Assembly (NCBI GenBank): GCA_949357655.1
Contig: CASHTG010000015.1
Location: 4,030,001 to 4,094,000, forward strand
Origin: Parascedosporium putredinis
Taxonomy: Eukaryota; Ascomycota; Sordariomycetes; Microascales; Microascaceae
Length of the DNA stretch: 64,000 nt
Direction: 5' to 3'
A model generated the notes under the pieces. The model was not told where the DNA came from, searched no databases, and worked only from the letters and a program-made list of their open reading frames with translations. The translations under genes and the position numbers were made by a program. Below, in pieces: positions 21,601 through 34,512 of this stretch (its first letter is position 1; each line of letters opens with the position of its first letter).

Positions 21601-24600
21601 ACAAGGCTAATAATGGGTTGTTTTGTGGCCTTGCTCCCCAAGGTAAAACTTTAATCGTCTCCCTTTGGTCCGCCCTTTTAGGACCAGGCCATGATTGATT
21701 TACCCACTCCTCAGGGCGGCCCATTCAAAAGTTCCGCACTAATATAAACGTAAAGGGTGAAAGAAGGAGTGGACGTAGGAGCTGTCAAAACCGACCAGCA
21801 TCTTCAGCTCCGGTACACCCATCCACACACACCACGTTGCCCCGCTCTCCCACCACCATTCAAGTTGATGGCGCAGAAGTGTGAAGGATGGTGGGAAGCG
21901 AGAACCTAAAGAAGCCGCGGACAAACCAATTTCGTAATGGGTACATAAGCAGGTTGTGAAGGAAAAAAAAATCTGAGGTCAGATATCCGGGAGCCCGGAG
22001 CGGGAAGGAGTGTGGCAGAACGGAGAACAGAGAGAAGTAGAAGACACTTCAGACAAAATGGACACGAAGGAAAAGGAACACCCCCTTGTACCCACCCTCT
22101 GCAGGGTATTTACACCGGCAAGGCGATGGCCTATGTGAAGATTGATATGCGACAAAGTGGCCTTTTCGTGAGCCGGTGTAAGATTGGTGGAGGGGCGGGC
22201 TACCACAAGAAAGGAAGGAGAGCGGGTGGCGGGCGGGAGGAAGGGAGGAAGGGAGTATGAGGCTGCGCGGAGACGATGAGGCAGCGTAGGGCAGCCAAGA
22301 GAGAAATTTGAAGACAAGGGAAGCAAGAGTTCATCGCGGTCGTTTAGAGTCATGAGAGTCAACAAGATAGCCCCGCATCGAGTCAGGATGAGTCGAAGCA
22401 AAGGACTATCGCCCGCGCGTATCTTGTCTTGAACCCCGGTACCGTCTTTATTACCTGTAGGGGAAGAAAGGAAATAGGGCGAGGCGACAAAAGAGGGAGA
22501 GAGCGAGAGAGAAAGAGACGGAAAGAGAGATGATCGGCATGGCTTTTGCGCGCCCCGCGAGGACGCCTTATGCTTGTGTGACAGTTCACTCACTGACTCG
22601 CGCTGGGTTGTTTTTTTCTCCTGCCCCTGCCCCTACCCTACCTTTGTCTCTTGCGACCTACTTGTTGTACACGTCGTTCCTCCCTCTGACGAACCCGCGG
22701 CTGGCGGGAGATCCTTGGCCTCGAAGCGCGCGCGCAGGGAAGGGAGGGTGGAAAAAAGTACCACTTAGTTTTGCAAGTCCACCGGTTTCGGCAGAGATTT
22801 GCAACGGCAGAGCATCGTCGACAAGACAAATGCCCTGGGGGTTGTCGTTCGGGGTTAGCTAAAAGGGGGAAGCTGGAGGGGGTTTTTACTGGGACGTTCA
22901 ACAAGGATGTCAAATTCTAGCCTCGGATACGATAGAGACGGGGGGCTTTCAGTGAGCGCTTTGAGAAATTGAACTGGGGGAAAAAGCAATAGGAACCCAC
23001 AAGGGGCTGTAGTTTCGGTCGGTGGTGGTGGGCACGGGTCGGGGCACGAGAGGACGCTCGCCCCGGTGGGTGAGGCGAGACCAATGGATATGGGGATATG
23101 GCCCGCGAGAAAGGAGACCAAGAGCGATCTGGCCCGTCTTCGGTGGAAGGTCTTGGCTCCTGAGCTAATAGACCTTGGCCGTCACCTGCAGAAACACGCT
23201 TGATGCGTACATGTACGAATGGAACATTCTGGAGATCGATAGCTTCAAACATGGGCTGTGGCTCTAATGCAGGGAATCGCGAGGATTCGTGGCCAGTTCA
23301 AGAGCTAGGCGCACTCAAGATATTGGCGCATGGAGATGGGAGATGTGTCTGTTTCGAAAGTCTTGCTGTCCGTGGCCTTTCTTCCCACCACGTCCACTGC
23401 GGACATGGATGGAATCATGGGATGTCTACAGCCCCCTACCCCCTCCCTACTCCTGCGCCTCGGTTCGTACTGGCTCACGAGCTCTAGAACCCGTGGTTCG
23501 GACTCCGGGTCCATTGTGACGCCACGGGAGAGCTGACGGTGCATAGAGACATCCAGGGGTCATCGTTGACGGCTTGTAAAAAAGCGCAAGTCTAATTTGC
23601 TGTGGAGGGGAAATGGTTTCCCTCTGCGCTGCTTGGCGGATGCTTGAACCTATCCTATCCGGTTTACATGCCTCTTATTCTTCGCACTTTGAATCATCAC
23701 GGCAGGCACTTGGCCACATGCGCTGACCCTTTTGCCCCCCTGCACACCCTCCAGAAGCGTCAAGTTTCTCTTCAACCTATGCAATGCAATTGGTGTCTGT
23801 GGGCGTAGTGGTATTCGCCACCCGTGTAAAGAGGAGTTGGGTTATAAAGGAATTTTAAGGACATGACATCGAGACTCTCGCGGCGCCATTGCGTCATCGA
23901 TATCCAATTCCGGAGGCCGGCATTTTAGTTGCCTTTCGTTTCAGCGCCAACGGTAGGAAAGAAAATGTGCCATTGGAAGGCTAGGAGAGCAATATTTCCG
24001 AGCTAATATGCCGGGGTGGAAGAAAGAAAAAAAGAAAAAAAAAGAAAGAAAAAAGAAGCGAAGAGAAAAAGAGGGCCTTGATTCCAGCAGCCGGGATTTC
24101 AGTAGGGTTGCATCCATATGTATGGTTTGGAATTGGTGTGCGGAAAACACACCCACACGCCGGATTCCGGGATCGAATCGGAGTCGGTGCGATTGCGGGA
24201 GCTAAACGTTTTGGTGAGGCGCGTGCATGCAAAGACGGAGCAAAGATGCAGGTGGGACACGGCAAAGCCGAAGAAGACGTCTTTTTTCCTTTTTTTCCCT
24301 TTGGGTGCACACGGCTTTTGGTTCTCTGGATCGTCCTCTCATTGGACAAGATTCGCGGACGCACAGCAAGGGTCCAACTGCAAACATTTGAACTTGGCCT
24401 CTAATACTTCGTAGTTGAATGTTCAATGTTTGTCAGCTCTACACTGTCTTGACTGTTCCAATGATCAAATTCTCTCGCCCGGCTTGATGGTCGGCCCTTT
24501 CAGCACCTCTTGCTGTCAATGCCCCCCTCCGCCCCCTTGGAAGCTCGTCTACAGATTAGTCCTGTGATTTGATTTGGCGTGCATCTAAAATATCGATGCT

Positions 24601-27600
24601 GGACTGGACCGGGTGGATGGGATCAACTGGATGGTCTTTTTAGCGTCAGTTGCCCCATGCAATGGATCAATCTATGCACGCCCTTGACAAATCTCTCTGT
24701 TGGGCACTTTTTTCCTTGCTCTATTTGCACTTGCACTTTCCTGGCTCAACCCATCAATCATGGATCCCTCAACTCGCATCACCTCTCACCTCTCACCTCT
24801 CACCACTCCAAGGTTCAGCTCCGGCCGAAAGCTCTCTTGATCGAGTCATCGTGGATGAATGGCGAATCCGCACACCCCGAAACAACTAGGCGATGTGACG
24901 TTGTGGGTTTTGAAAGGTCCTCGTTGATGTTTCCCTTTTGGCTTCGCTTCGCTTTCGGCTTCATCTTGCCGCACTCTGACTGGAGCGCACGCCCGCCCTT
25001 CGCACTTGTTGATACATGTATCCCAAGCATTCCGTTCATCTCATCCCATTAGGCCTGCATGATGACGAAACCCCCATCCATCCCGTTACTACCCCCCTTC
25101 CTTTCCTCCACACCTAACATCTCTTCGCCTACCGCTGGCACCAACCCAGGAGAAGGGGACTCGGTAGAGAATATCGGTTGGGCCAGGTGCGACCGCGGGC
25201 AGCCATCAGCGTCTACATATTAAACATCGTGGCAAGGTGGAGTAGAGGTATTCGGGGTTACACCCCCTTGGCGCATTTGATCGAAAGAACCATATCCCTT
25301 TTCGTTGATCGCCGCACGGCTATGGCTTGTTTTGATCTTGCACTATTTTATTTTCTTCTTCCCCTTTCAGGGCCCAAGATGCTCAACCCACTCCCCGGTC
25401 TTTTGGGAGGGGGAACACAAAGCGACGTGGGCGTTGAAATATCGGTATCGGTCATGCAGGCGACGACGAATCTCGTCCATTACGCAGCGAGTAACAACCC
25501 TGTCACTAAAAGAAGGTTTTTGTAGATTGCACGATCTCATGCGGGCCACCTAGCCCATTTTGTTGATCAATGATATCTCCCCTCCCTCCTTGTGTCACCA
25601 GCAGTTGTGGTTTTCACTTTTCACAGTAGTCAAGTACATACTGAGGTACAGCATCCATCAATGTAATTAGGCCTGTTCGTGGCTGACCTGTCTTGCCTGT
25701 CACGACCCTATCAAGCTACTTTCAGCTCCTTTATGCCACCACTTCGCTTTACTCCCGCACCCACCACCAATTGTCGTGCCCCGTAATTAGCCCTCAGGTT
25801 TCCCCATCTTCATGACCCCTGCCGTTGGTACCGCTCCCAAGCCCAATCTCAATGTCGACAGGCCCCTTCCCTTTATCACCACACGTGGACAAACCTGGCC
25901 CTTGGCTTGCCGTGCCCCGACTATTGGCTCACTGTTCCCAGTTGAACGGGACCAGGGCTCTCGCACTGCATGGACGACCCGTCGGTTTGGCTCAGGTACC
26001 CATGATCCTCCTTGGGCTGGCCTTTCTAAATTCCCATCTCGATGGTCTCGCGTCTCGCGTCCTGCCCGCTTCGTCACCCTCCTTTGCGCGACCCGCTCAA
26101 GAAATCAAGGCCAAAACGTCCGTTCTCCTGATAATAGTACATGGATAGAAGTAATTATTTTTTATGATCTCGTTATTTCCTTCTTTTCCTTGAATCTAGT
26201 AATCTCCATCCCTTCTCGGGCCCCTGCACACTTTCCCCTTTTCGGTGAAAAGATAATTATGAAAACGGTGGGACTCGGGCGACGACGAATGCCTGAGCTG
26301 ACATGGAGCTGAGAGTATTGCTACACAAGAGCTTCGACAAAAATTTTTGTATCACCTTGGGGCTACATGGCTACATTGTGGTGATGGAAATCACTCGCAG
26401 GGCCCCACGGCTGTAGCCACGCCCGCTCTCTAGTGTTCCTTCCCGGCTGCCCGTAGTGCATCGCGGCAAACGCTAGTCCTGGACTGGCCAAGCAAGGGCC
26501 CAAACCGCGCAACCGAGCAATCGAGGGATCAGGCGGATGAGTCGTGGAAGGATGAGGAATGGGCACATGCAACTTACGTTTCCAAGCGAGGCGTCGCCAT
26601 GTGCAGATAAGACGGGGTAATACCGTTGTGCGAGAAACAAGGACGACCCACAAGGGCGTTGAGAGAGAAGGGGAGGAGGGGAAAAAAACGGGCGCCTCGA
26701 GGAGATTTGACGGGCGTCTGGGGCGGGGAAGATATCGCGAGACCTGGTCTTTTGGTCTCATGGAAGCCACGGGGTGTTCTGTTCTGAAGCGAAGAAGCCC
26801 TCTAGCTTGGCCTCGGTTGGACGGGTCAAGGCCCAGTGGCGGGTGCTAGTGCAAGGCTAAGGCTCGGCCTAGCCAGCATTCGGGCTTTTGAGGCCTAGTG
26901 ACACAAGATTGACCCATTGCGAGGAGCAATAGGCGTCAAATACAACCTGGTCGGGATAACAAGATGGGGCTGTCAGTTCAATGGAGCCTCGCTCTCGCTC
27001 GCATCTAATCCATCGCAGACGTAGGTTTTTTCGAACTCTAGAGCCATCCTGCACATGCTGGCACGCATGCATGTACGCCGATCACGGCCACGGCCACGGC
27101 CACGGGGGACCTTGGCCTAGAGCGCCTCTTTTCATCGACTCGGGCCCTCCTCCTAGTACTTATCGTAGCGTCTTTCCCGGTCGTTTTTCTTTTTTCTTTG
27201 CTTTTTCCCCCACACAGCATCTAGCGTACCCCTTTTATGCACTGAATGACCTAGGCTATTTGTTCTACGCTGCCTCGGTGCACCTCGGGGTGGCGTATCG
27301 GCCGCGCGCGAGCGTGGGCGCGACGTCTTGGATGGGGAGCAATCATGACCGAGAGAGTCCATAATCCCGACCATGTCTCACCAGGACCGGTCGGGAACGA
27401 CTAGGATGACGATGACGATGAGGAGAGTGGTGGTGGTGTCAGCTTCGCACCTTCTTCTTTGGACTACCGACAGGATGGATGTCCTTGTATTACGTATCAC
27501 CGGACCAAACGGCAACGCCTATTACTTCTTTCCTTCGATTTGGCTTCTTTTCTGCACCATCGATGTTCTTCCTCTCCGAATTCATCCCTAGCCTGAGACA

Positions 27601-30600
27601 TCAATTGGAGCAGGGTTGCATTGGCCATTTTAGAGTTTTTTTTTTTTTTTTTTTTTCTTCTTTTTCTTCCTCCCCTCCCTCTCGCTTCTTTGTCAAGAGA
27701 AGATTTACTACACTAATAGTCTATTAACTCCTGAATGGATCCAGTTTTCCTAGCTCCATCGCCTCGACGTCAAAACTAGACTGTTCCAGATCGAGCTAAG
27801 CGGAAATACCTTCCAGGAAAGGCACTAGCCTTGTCGGAAGCGCGGGGAGACGGGCGACGGGCGAATAGCGCGCGACCTGGGTGAGAGCCTGCAAATTTTT
27901 TGGTCTTCGGGTCTACTTGGTCCTAAATTCTTGGCAGCCGGCCGGGTATCTAGAACTGACATCCATGGCATCCATGGAGAGGGAAAGGGAAGGGAAGCAA
28001 AAATAACGCTGCCAATATTCTACTTGGTACCCGGTCGGTCTGACTTGGAGGAGGGGATTTGGACATCCGGTGAAGCAAGTTGAGTTGGCCGCGCTCCCGG
28101 AATTTGGTTTAATCTCCCGTTGGCTCTCAACATGGATATTGCTGGGCCTTTCTCGGAAGGAATACTAATCGCGAAAGAAGATGAGAAGGATTTGTCAAAG
28201 TCATGTCATGCCCGAGTCAGCGTGGGTGAGAAAAAGGTAACATGACACGGCTATTTTTTTTGTGTTGTTTGTCGACACCGACACTGGACTGGATCAATGT
28301 GCGAACCGTCCTTGTGGTCTTGTACACTATATTATTCTTTTGTTGTGTGGATCGATCATTGATGGATGTCTAATGGAGTGGTCAACCGTTACTCATCATT
28401 CGGCGTTATGGGAATAGTTGGATTATAGTGGATGGATCGATGGGCGTGGAATGAAACATTCGGAGTGGTGGAGGCGCGAGCGAGCGAGGGTAAGGTAGCT
28501 GCGCCACCTGCACCAATTGGTCCCAAGGCCAGGCGCCCAGAACGACTGCTACGTTTGGTCTGTGGTTCCAGACTCCCGGTACTAATTGAGGGTGGAAAGG
28601 GGAGGGGGCGTTTGAAAAGAGCTCGACAGCTGAACATGACATTGGAACTGCGTGGCTTGGGGGCCTCACCACCACGACCATTGGCCTGGATCAATACTGT
28701 CACCATGCCATTCCCCGAATTTATAAAGCCATTGGCTGACAGAGAGGGCTGAGAGATATAATACGTCCTTGGAATAGACAAGATACACAACTAGGATATC
28801 AACTGTAGCAGAAAGAAGGGACCAAAAGAGGGAAGACGTCAGCGCACGTTCTTTGCCAACTCTCCAGTCTCCTCCGCACCCTTGTTTGGCTGTCCAGTTT
28901 GGCTGTTTATGGCCGGCGCGTGGACGCTGTCATTGGCCGAGTCGACATCGAACCACCGGGTTTGAAGAGGCAATGCATACACGACGGCTGGATTCTTTCG
29001 TATCAAATCAAGTTTACAAGTCCTCGACGACACCTCAAAAGTAGAGCTCAGCACACTCGCACAGTTCGCTAGGGCAGGGTAGAGGCGAACTAGCACGCAA
29101 GGTGGGATGCCTAGACGGGAGGCGAATAACTGGCAAACGAATCATGGGAACGAAGCCGGATGGAACAGAACTGAAAAGTAAAGGGTAGAAGGGGAAAGTG
29201 AAGTCTCCGGACCAAAGCGATGTTGGCGTGATGTTCGACTGGGCCGGGACATACATGGACTGGGTGGACTGAGCCGACTGAGCCTCGTTGGTGAGCTGTC
29301 AAGCTGAGAAGTGCAGCCAGTCGATCTCTCAGCTCGTTGCTATTGGTTTCTATCCCGGCGGATTTGATTCTTCAAGAGTGTGTACCTCGAGTTCAAAAAT
29401 GTACACGCCCATTGGCGCTTTCAAGGCCGAGGCAAGGAGCTGGTTGGGATATTGAGACTTTCGATGCAGTTTTGCAACCTTTTCTTTCAACACACCTTGC
29501 CATTTCTTTGATGCTTTGTTATCATTGTTGTTTTTGTTTTGCTTCAAGGACGGACCAGTTGACGTGAAGAACCTTCATGTTGGCATTTGCTCCGTCGAGT
29601 AGCTCGGTAGAGTTCAATCAATTTGATGCGGTGAACATTAAGGTTTTGTGCCCTATCCAGGGCTTTGCCGCTAGGCTTTTAGGGCCTCATTCACTGAGTT
29701 TTGACAGTTGACGACTGCGCTGGCGGACAAAGGTAATACGTAGAGTTTTGCAGTTGACGCCAACCCCAAGCCGAAAATTAGTCCCGCGCACCCGGCTATT
29801 CCTTTATTGGTCGGCCATGCATAGTACATAGCCGTGCGGTCATCCAACTCCATATGGCCGGTTTGCTTGGCTTAAGAGCGAGCAAGATAACTTATTCCTA
29901 TTGCCATCGAGGAGAGACGGGCTTGTACCTCTCAATACACGCCCACCGCCGCCCGCCATCGTGCCCTGATCAACGCTCAAGGGTTCAAAGACGGGGTGCG
30001 AGGTGACATGGGGACATGGGGACAAGGGGACAGGAAGGATACAGGGGTCAAAATCGAGACAGGTATGGGACAAAGAGACGTTCGGGGCGCTGTTGGACTC
30101 CGGGAGAACGTTACCTCTTTTCTCACATGCGCCTCTGCAGAGTTCAAGTCCGGCGCAGCTCCCCTTGGCGTAGACCCTCTCTCTCTCTTTCGCCCGTTAA
30201 CATCCACCATTGTGGATGTGTTTGCAAACACCTGCCAGTCCTCGGCCGCCAACGCCCTATTGTTGCACTTCCTGCTCGATTTGCACTGTTCACCTCCCTT
30301 TTCTAGGAGCTCGGCGTTCTAGACACACGCTCTCTCGCCTCCTAGGATGGACCCGTCGGCGCCCACCCACAAATGACGGCCGGTGGTCGTCGGGGTTGGG
30401 GAAAAGGGGGCGTGGTATGGGATGGAGCTATGGAGTCAGATTATCAACGTCCAAGTCCAAGTATCTAGTACCTTTTCTTTTTCTCCCCTACACTATACAC
30501 GACATGTAGATGGCTAGTCACTTTGATATAAAGCAGGCCGTCCCAGACAGTCGGTTCTCTATCCTAACCCCCTCCCCCTCCCCTATTCCCTAGTCATTAT

Positions 30601-31438
30601 TAGTTAGCTTTTAGAGCGACGGCTTCAATGTTCCTTCCCGCAGTTTAATGGACGCTCAACTGGTCGTCATTTTCAAATCCTTCTCGCCGTTCTTCGCTTT
30701 CCCAGACACGAAAAAAGTTGATCCAAGATAAAAATAGGCAACCGGCCTCGTGTCTGCTTACTTGTCGAACCCTCGTGCTTTGCCCCATCTCGCTCTCTCG
30801 CTCTCTTTCTCTCCCTCTCTCGCCATCTGTTTGGATACAACTTAATACAACGAAACCCGCGCCCCTGTCCCTGTCGTCCAAGGCCCGTCTTGCAACAACA
30901 CGCACGCACACCCCCTCGTCCGAAAGCCCCAGAAGAGACCCAAACCTGGCACCTGGATCCAGGCCACAGTACAACAAGGCCAACAATCCCGAATCCTTGA
31001 GGCCAAGGTTCCTTCGAGTTCCATTTCCCTTCCAAGCACCGCAAGCACTCACTCACGCCCAAGCCCCCATCTCAACATCAGCTGTTCGGCAACCCGTTGT
31101 CTTCGCCTGTGGTCGCCTCCTTCACGGTCACGTATACCGCTCCAGACACGTCCCATTCTCCAGGCCCGCCTCCCCCAATCCTCGTGGACGCGAGGCGAAA
31201 TCTTCTGGTTTTTATTTCCGGCCCCATTCCACACACTTCCCCTGGTCCCATCCTGACACCTAGGAAGCAACCTTTTTCTACTATTATTTTTTTCTTCCTC
31301 TCCCCTCCTCCCCGCCTCTCTTTTTTAATCCTCCTTTTATTTTCCTTCGGCCTGCTCTCCACCGTCACCGTTCGCTACCTCGCCCACTCCCGTGCTTGGA
31401 GTCGTCGTTTGCTCGAACCCCCATGAGAACCGGGTGAT
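21601..31438. other. Long gene-poor interval upstream of the Zn2Cys6 regulator
   Basis: Nearly 10 kb contains no protein family I recognise on either strand. The longest open frames (for example 21979-22593 minus, 30718-31263 plus and 26363-26770 minus) are low-complexity, overlap one another and end without family motifs, unlike every accepted gene in this window, which shows conserved blocks even when frameshifted. Simple repeats include an A-rich tract at 24013-24065, a CTCACC-type repeat at about 24780-24812, a GGCCAC repeat at 27083-27105 and a T run at about 27635-27656. The last 700 bases are CT-rich and probably hold the promoter and leader of the downstream regulator. A noncoding transcript is possible but cannot be shown. 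Confidence 0.5.
27083..27105. repeat. Short GGCCAC tandem repeat
   Basis: About three and a half to four tandem copies of the hexamer CACGGC lie within noncoding sequence. It is small and unremarkable apart from being perfectly repeated. Confidence 0.8.
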
Positions 31439-34400
31439 ATGCTCGAGTCCGTCGTCTTAACATCCACAAGAGGACAGCGGGGCCGCTTAAAGGCCAGAGG
31501 CAACCTGGCTCGATCTCTCCAGGATCCTTCTTACGTGAGACTCGGGCACGACGAGTCGGCCTACACCTGGGACTGGCTTGCCAAGGACATCCAGGCCTGG
31601 CAGCAGCAGGAGCTTCGAAACCCACTTTCCCAACGACCTTCTCCCAACTATCCTCACCACCAGACGACCCCTGAGCAGCTCCTCCTCGTTCTCCAGCACC
31701 AGGTGCCCTTTGATCAAGGTATGATACCGCCTTCTCATCAAGCACTCTTCCCGGACATACCGGGAAGCGGCACCGCGGAGGCCACCTCGCAGAGAAATGC
31801 CACCGCAACCGCCTCCGCAGGCAGCTCTGGCCTCCAAGCCCAGCAGCCCAAGAAGAGGACGAGGGCGAGCAAGCCCAAGGTGAGGACAGGCTGTATCACA
31901 TGGTGAGTGGCTTTTCCGCGCTTTCCATCTTTTCAACGCGTCCCCTTGTATCTGTTGCCCTCGACAGCGTGCGTGTTTCTCTTGGTCATGGCATGGCGCG
32001 CCTCTCGACTTCTACAAGAAGCGAGTTTCGAACCACGTCCTTAACCATTTGGCTCTGCTGTGTCGTCAAACCGGCCCACTGTACCTATCCCGGAGCGGCA
32101 ATGCCTCACATCATGGCTTCTCCTCCTGGGGGTTTTCTTTTCTTTCTTTTTCCTCTTGATTTTTCTTGATTTTTTTTTCCTTCTTTCTTTGCTTTTAGAA
32201 AGCCCTGCTTGGAAAGTGTACACAATGCTAATGTCGGCTCGATCGCCTTGTGCATAGTAAGTACGTATTCGGCTTCGATTTCCTTCTCTCCTTCTCATTT
32301 TTTTCCCTGCCTCTCACCTCATAATTTGATTTCCGCCATGGAACGTTGCCTCGCGTTTCTCGCACCGTTTCTATGTCGCTCTTCTGCTTTCCTTGCCTCA
32401 GCCTCATTTCTCCGCAGCCTACCGACTTTGGTTGCCTAGTTACAGAGATGCTGGCTGGGAAGCAGGGGAGCATGGGGGAGGCGTAGGAGATCATGGGATT
32501 AACCCGTCGTTTCGGACGCGAACCGGTGGAATTGTCAGCTAACAGGCCTCCCAATCTACACAGAATAAGACGGGTCAAATGCGACGAAGAAAAGCCTGCC
32601 TGCGTCCGCTGCACGTCGACCGGGCGCACATGCGACGGCTATGACAACGACACGACGGGTGCGCGGAAGATGCAGCCTCAACAGCAGTCGTCGCCAAACT
32701 TGAATCCCTCCATCGCCCAAGCGAGGTCACGAGGTCTACAACTCGCGCCTGCGGTGGCGAATTCATCCGTCGTGGGCCTGTCGCCGTCTTCGTCTGCGAC
32801 GACGCCCATTGCGAATAGCAGCGCATCATCGAGCGGGGTCGTCGTGGCCGCCGCTGTTGCCTCGAATACCTCAGCTGCGTCGGTTTCGTCGCCGTCCGTC
32901 GCGTCGCCGCCGCACCTATTTCCGTCTTCCAGCCGAGTCCTGGCAACGGTCCGATCGCTGTGTCGGGTATGTCGGGTATGCCGGGTATACAAGTTCAACT
33001 CCCCTCCGGCCGCTGACGCTGGTACCCGAAATCGAGCTCGAGAGCGTGGAGAGAGAATATCTCGACGAATTCATCCGAGCGGCGGAGGAGGGCCTCTCGT
33101 ACCACATTGCCAACCAAGATGAATTTTGGAGGTGGGCTGTGCCGAAAATGTGGACTCGCAGCCAAGCGGTGCGTCATGCAATTGTCGCGCTTGGCGCCGC
33201 GTTGCGCACTTACCGGCAAACCGACACAGCGCAAATTGGTGGCGGCGAATCCGGTGGGGCTGCTCCCATAGGGCCGGCCTCTCCGCAGTCTGAGGTGGTC
33301 TTGATGGAGCACTACGGACGGGCCATGGCCGAATTACGGGGTGCGCTGGACATGCCGGGGGACTGACGCTCGCCCTAGTCTGCTGCCTCGCCTTCGTCTA
33401 CATTGCGAACCTGCGTGGTAATTGGCCCGAAGCCAAAACCCACCTCCAGTCTGGCCTCACGATTATCAGCACGATACCGCTCGACGTCCTCAGGTCCCTC
33501 GCCGACCCCCAGGGGCTGCCGCCGCCGGCGGACTATTTGCCGAAACGGGAGAGGAGCTGGCGTGCATCCTGCGCTGCTTTGCGACTCTCGAGAGCTCCGC
33601 GTGCCTCTACACGGATAATTTCAAGCCCGTCATTGCCCTCGAGCTATACAAGTCTCGGAACCTGTCGGAATCGATTCAATCCCCGAGTTTACGGATATGC
33701 AAGAGGTTCACCGCGCCGTCGCGCAATTTTGCCGCGATATTTTTGCTCTCAGCTGGATATGGCAGAATGGAAGGTCTAACGCTGGTGGCGGCGGCGGTAC
33801 GTCGCCAACGCCCGACATCCAGTTCGACACGCAACGGGGCCTCCAGGAGTATGTCGTCGGACAGCGGGATGTGCTCCGACTTCGTGCATCAAGGCTCCAG
33901 GACCGGCTCCGCCAGTTTCGCGATGGGCCCTCGTCCCCGCGTCTGGGAGAGGCTGGGTACACGTCGATGCTCCTGGATATGCTGCACTTTACGTGCTGCA
34001 AGGAACTCTGCTCCTCCCTCGGACGAGACTCGCCCTTGACTCCTATATCCTCGCCTGTGGACTACGTCGATCCCTCCTCGGAGGTCAACTACCTCGAAGT
34101 CGTGCAAATCGCCGAGTCTATCAGAGAAATCATCTGGGCGGATCCCGCGAGGCCTCGCGGGGGCAAGAGGTTCATGGCAGACATTGGCATCGTGTGCCCC
34201 TTGCACTTTGTCGTGTACAAGTGCCGCAAAGAGACGACGCGGCAGCGGGCGCTGGCCGTGCTGGAGGACTGGCCCCAGAAGGAGAACTTTTGGGACGGGC
34301 CCGAGATTGTGAGGCTTTTGAGGGCCGCCGGTCCCCAAACGAACGTCGTGCTCGGGCGGGAAGGGCCCTTGCCCAGGAGCCTGAGCCAGGCCATTGCGAT

Positions 34401-34512
34401 TCCGAAACTGAGGGAACGACTGAGCGGTCTCACGATTACGGAGGACATGGACGACGAATGCGACGAGGAGGAAGAGAGGGCACCGAGGAAGAGAGGACGG
34501 CCAACGCCCTGA
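31439..34512 (+). CDS. Zn(II)2Cys6 fungal transcription factor (five frameshifts)
   Basis: This is a nuclear DNA-binding regulator whose target genes cannot be told from sequence. A Ser/Gln/Pro-rich N-terminus ends in a basic patch (KKRTRASKPKVRTGCITC); after an intron the zinc cluster continues as RRVKCDEEKPACVRC and STGRTCDGY, giving Cys-x2-Cys-x6-Cys-x6-Cys-x2-Cys-x6-Cys. A low-complexity linker and a long helical region follow (VEREYLDEFIRAAEEGLSYH, then HAIVALGAALRTY, WPEAKTHLQSGLTII and CFATLESSACLYTDNFKPV), as in fungal-specific transcription factor domains, ending in an acidic stretch and a basic KRGRPTP tail. The donor is at 31903. The acceptor near 32563 does not give a clean codon: the second Cys codon would become TGA, so a base is probably wrong there. 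Single-base losses are inferred near 32912, 33010, 33361, 33553 and 33668. The true start is uncertain; a later Met at about 31721 is an alternative. Confidence 0.82.

Noticed and set aside
21979..22593. 204-codon minus-strand open frame in the gene-poor interval
   Set aside because: Composed largely of Ser/Leu/Pro from CT-rich DNA, with overlapping frames of similar length and no conserved blocks.
31980..32060. On the minus strand, a tRNA-like A-box (AGCCAAATGGTTAAGGAC) and B-box-like GGTTCGAAACT inside the intron of the Zn2Cys6 gene
   Set aside because: The boxes are only about ten bases apart, no acceptor stem pairs, and no anticodon arm can be drawn. At most it is a chance match or a very degraded fragment.
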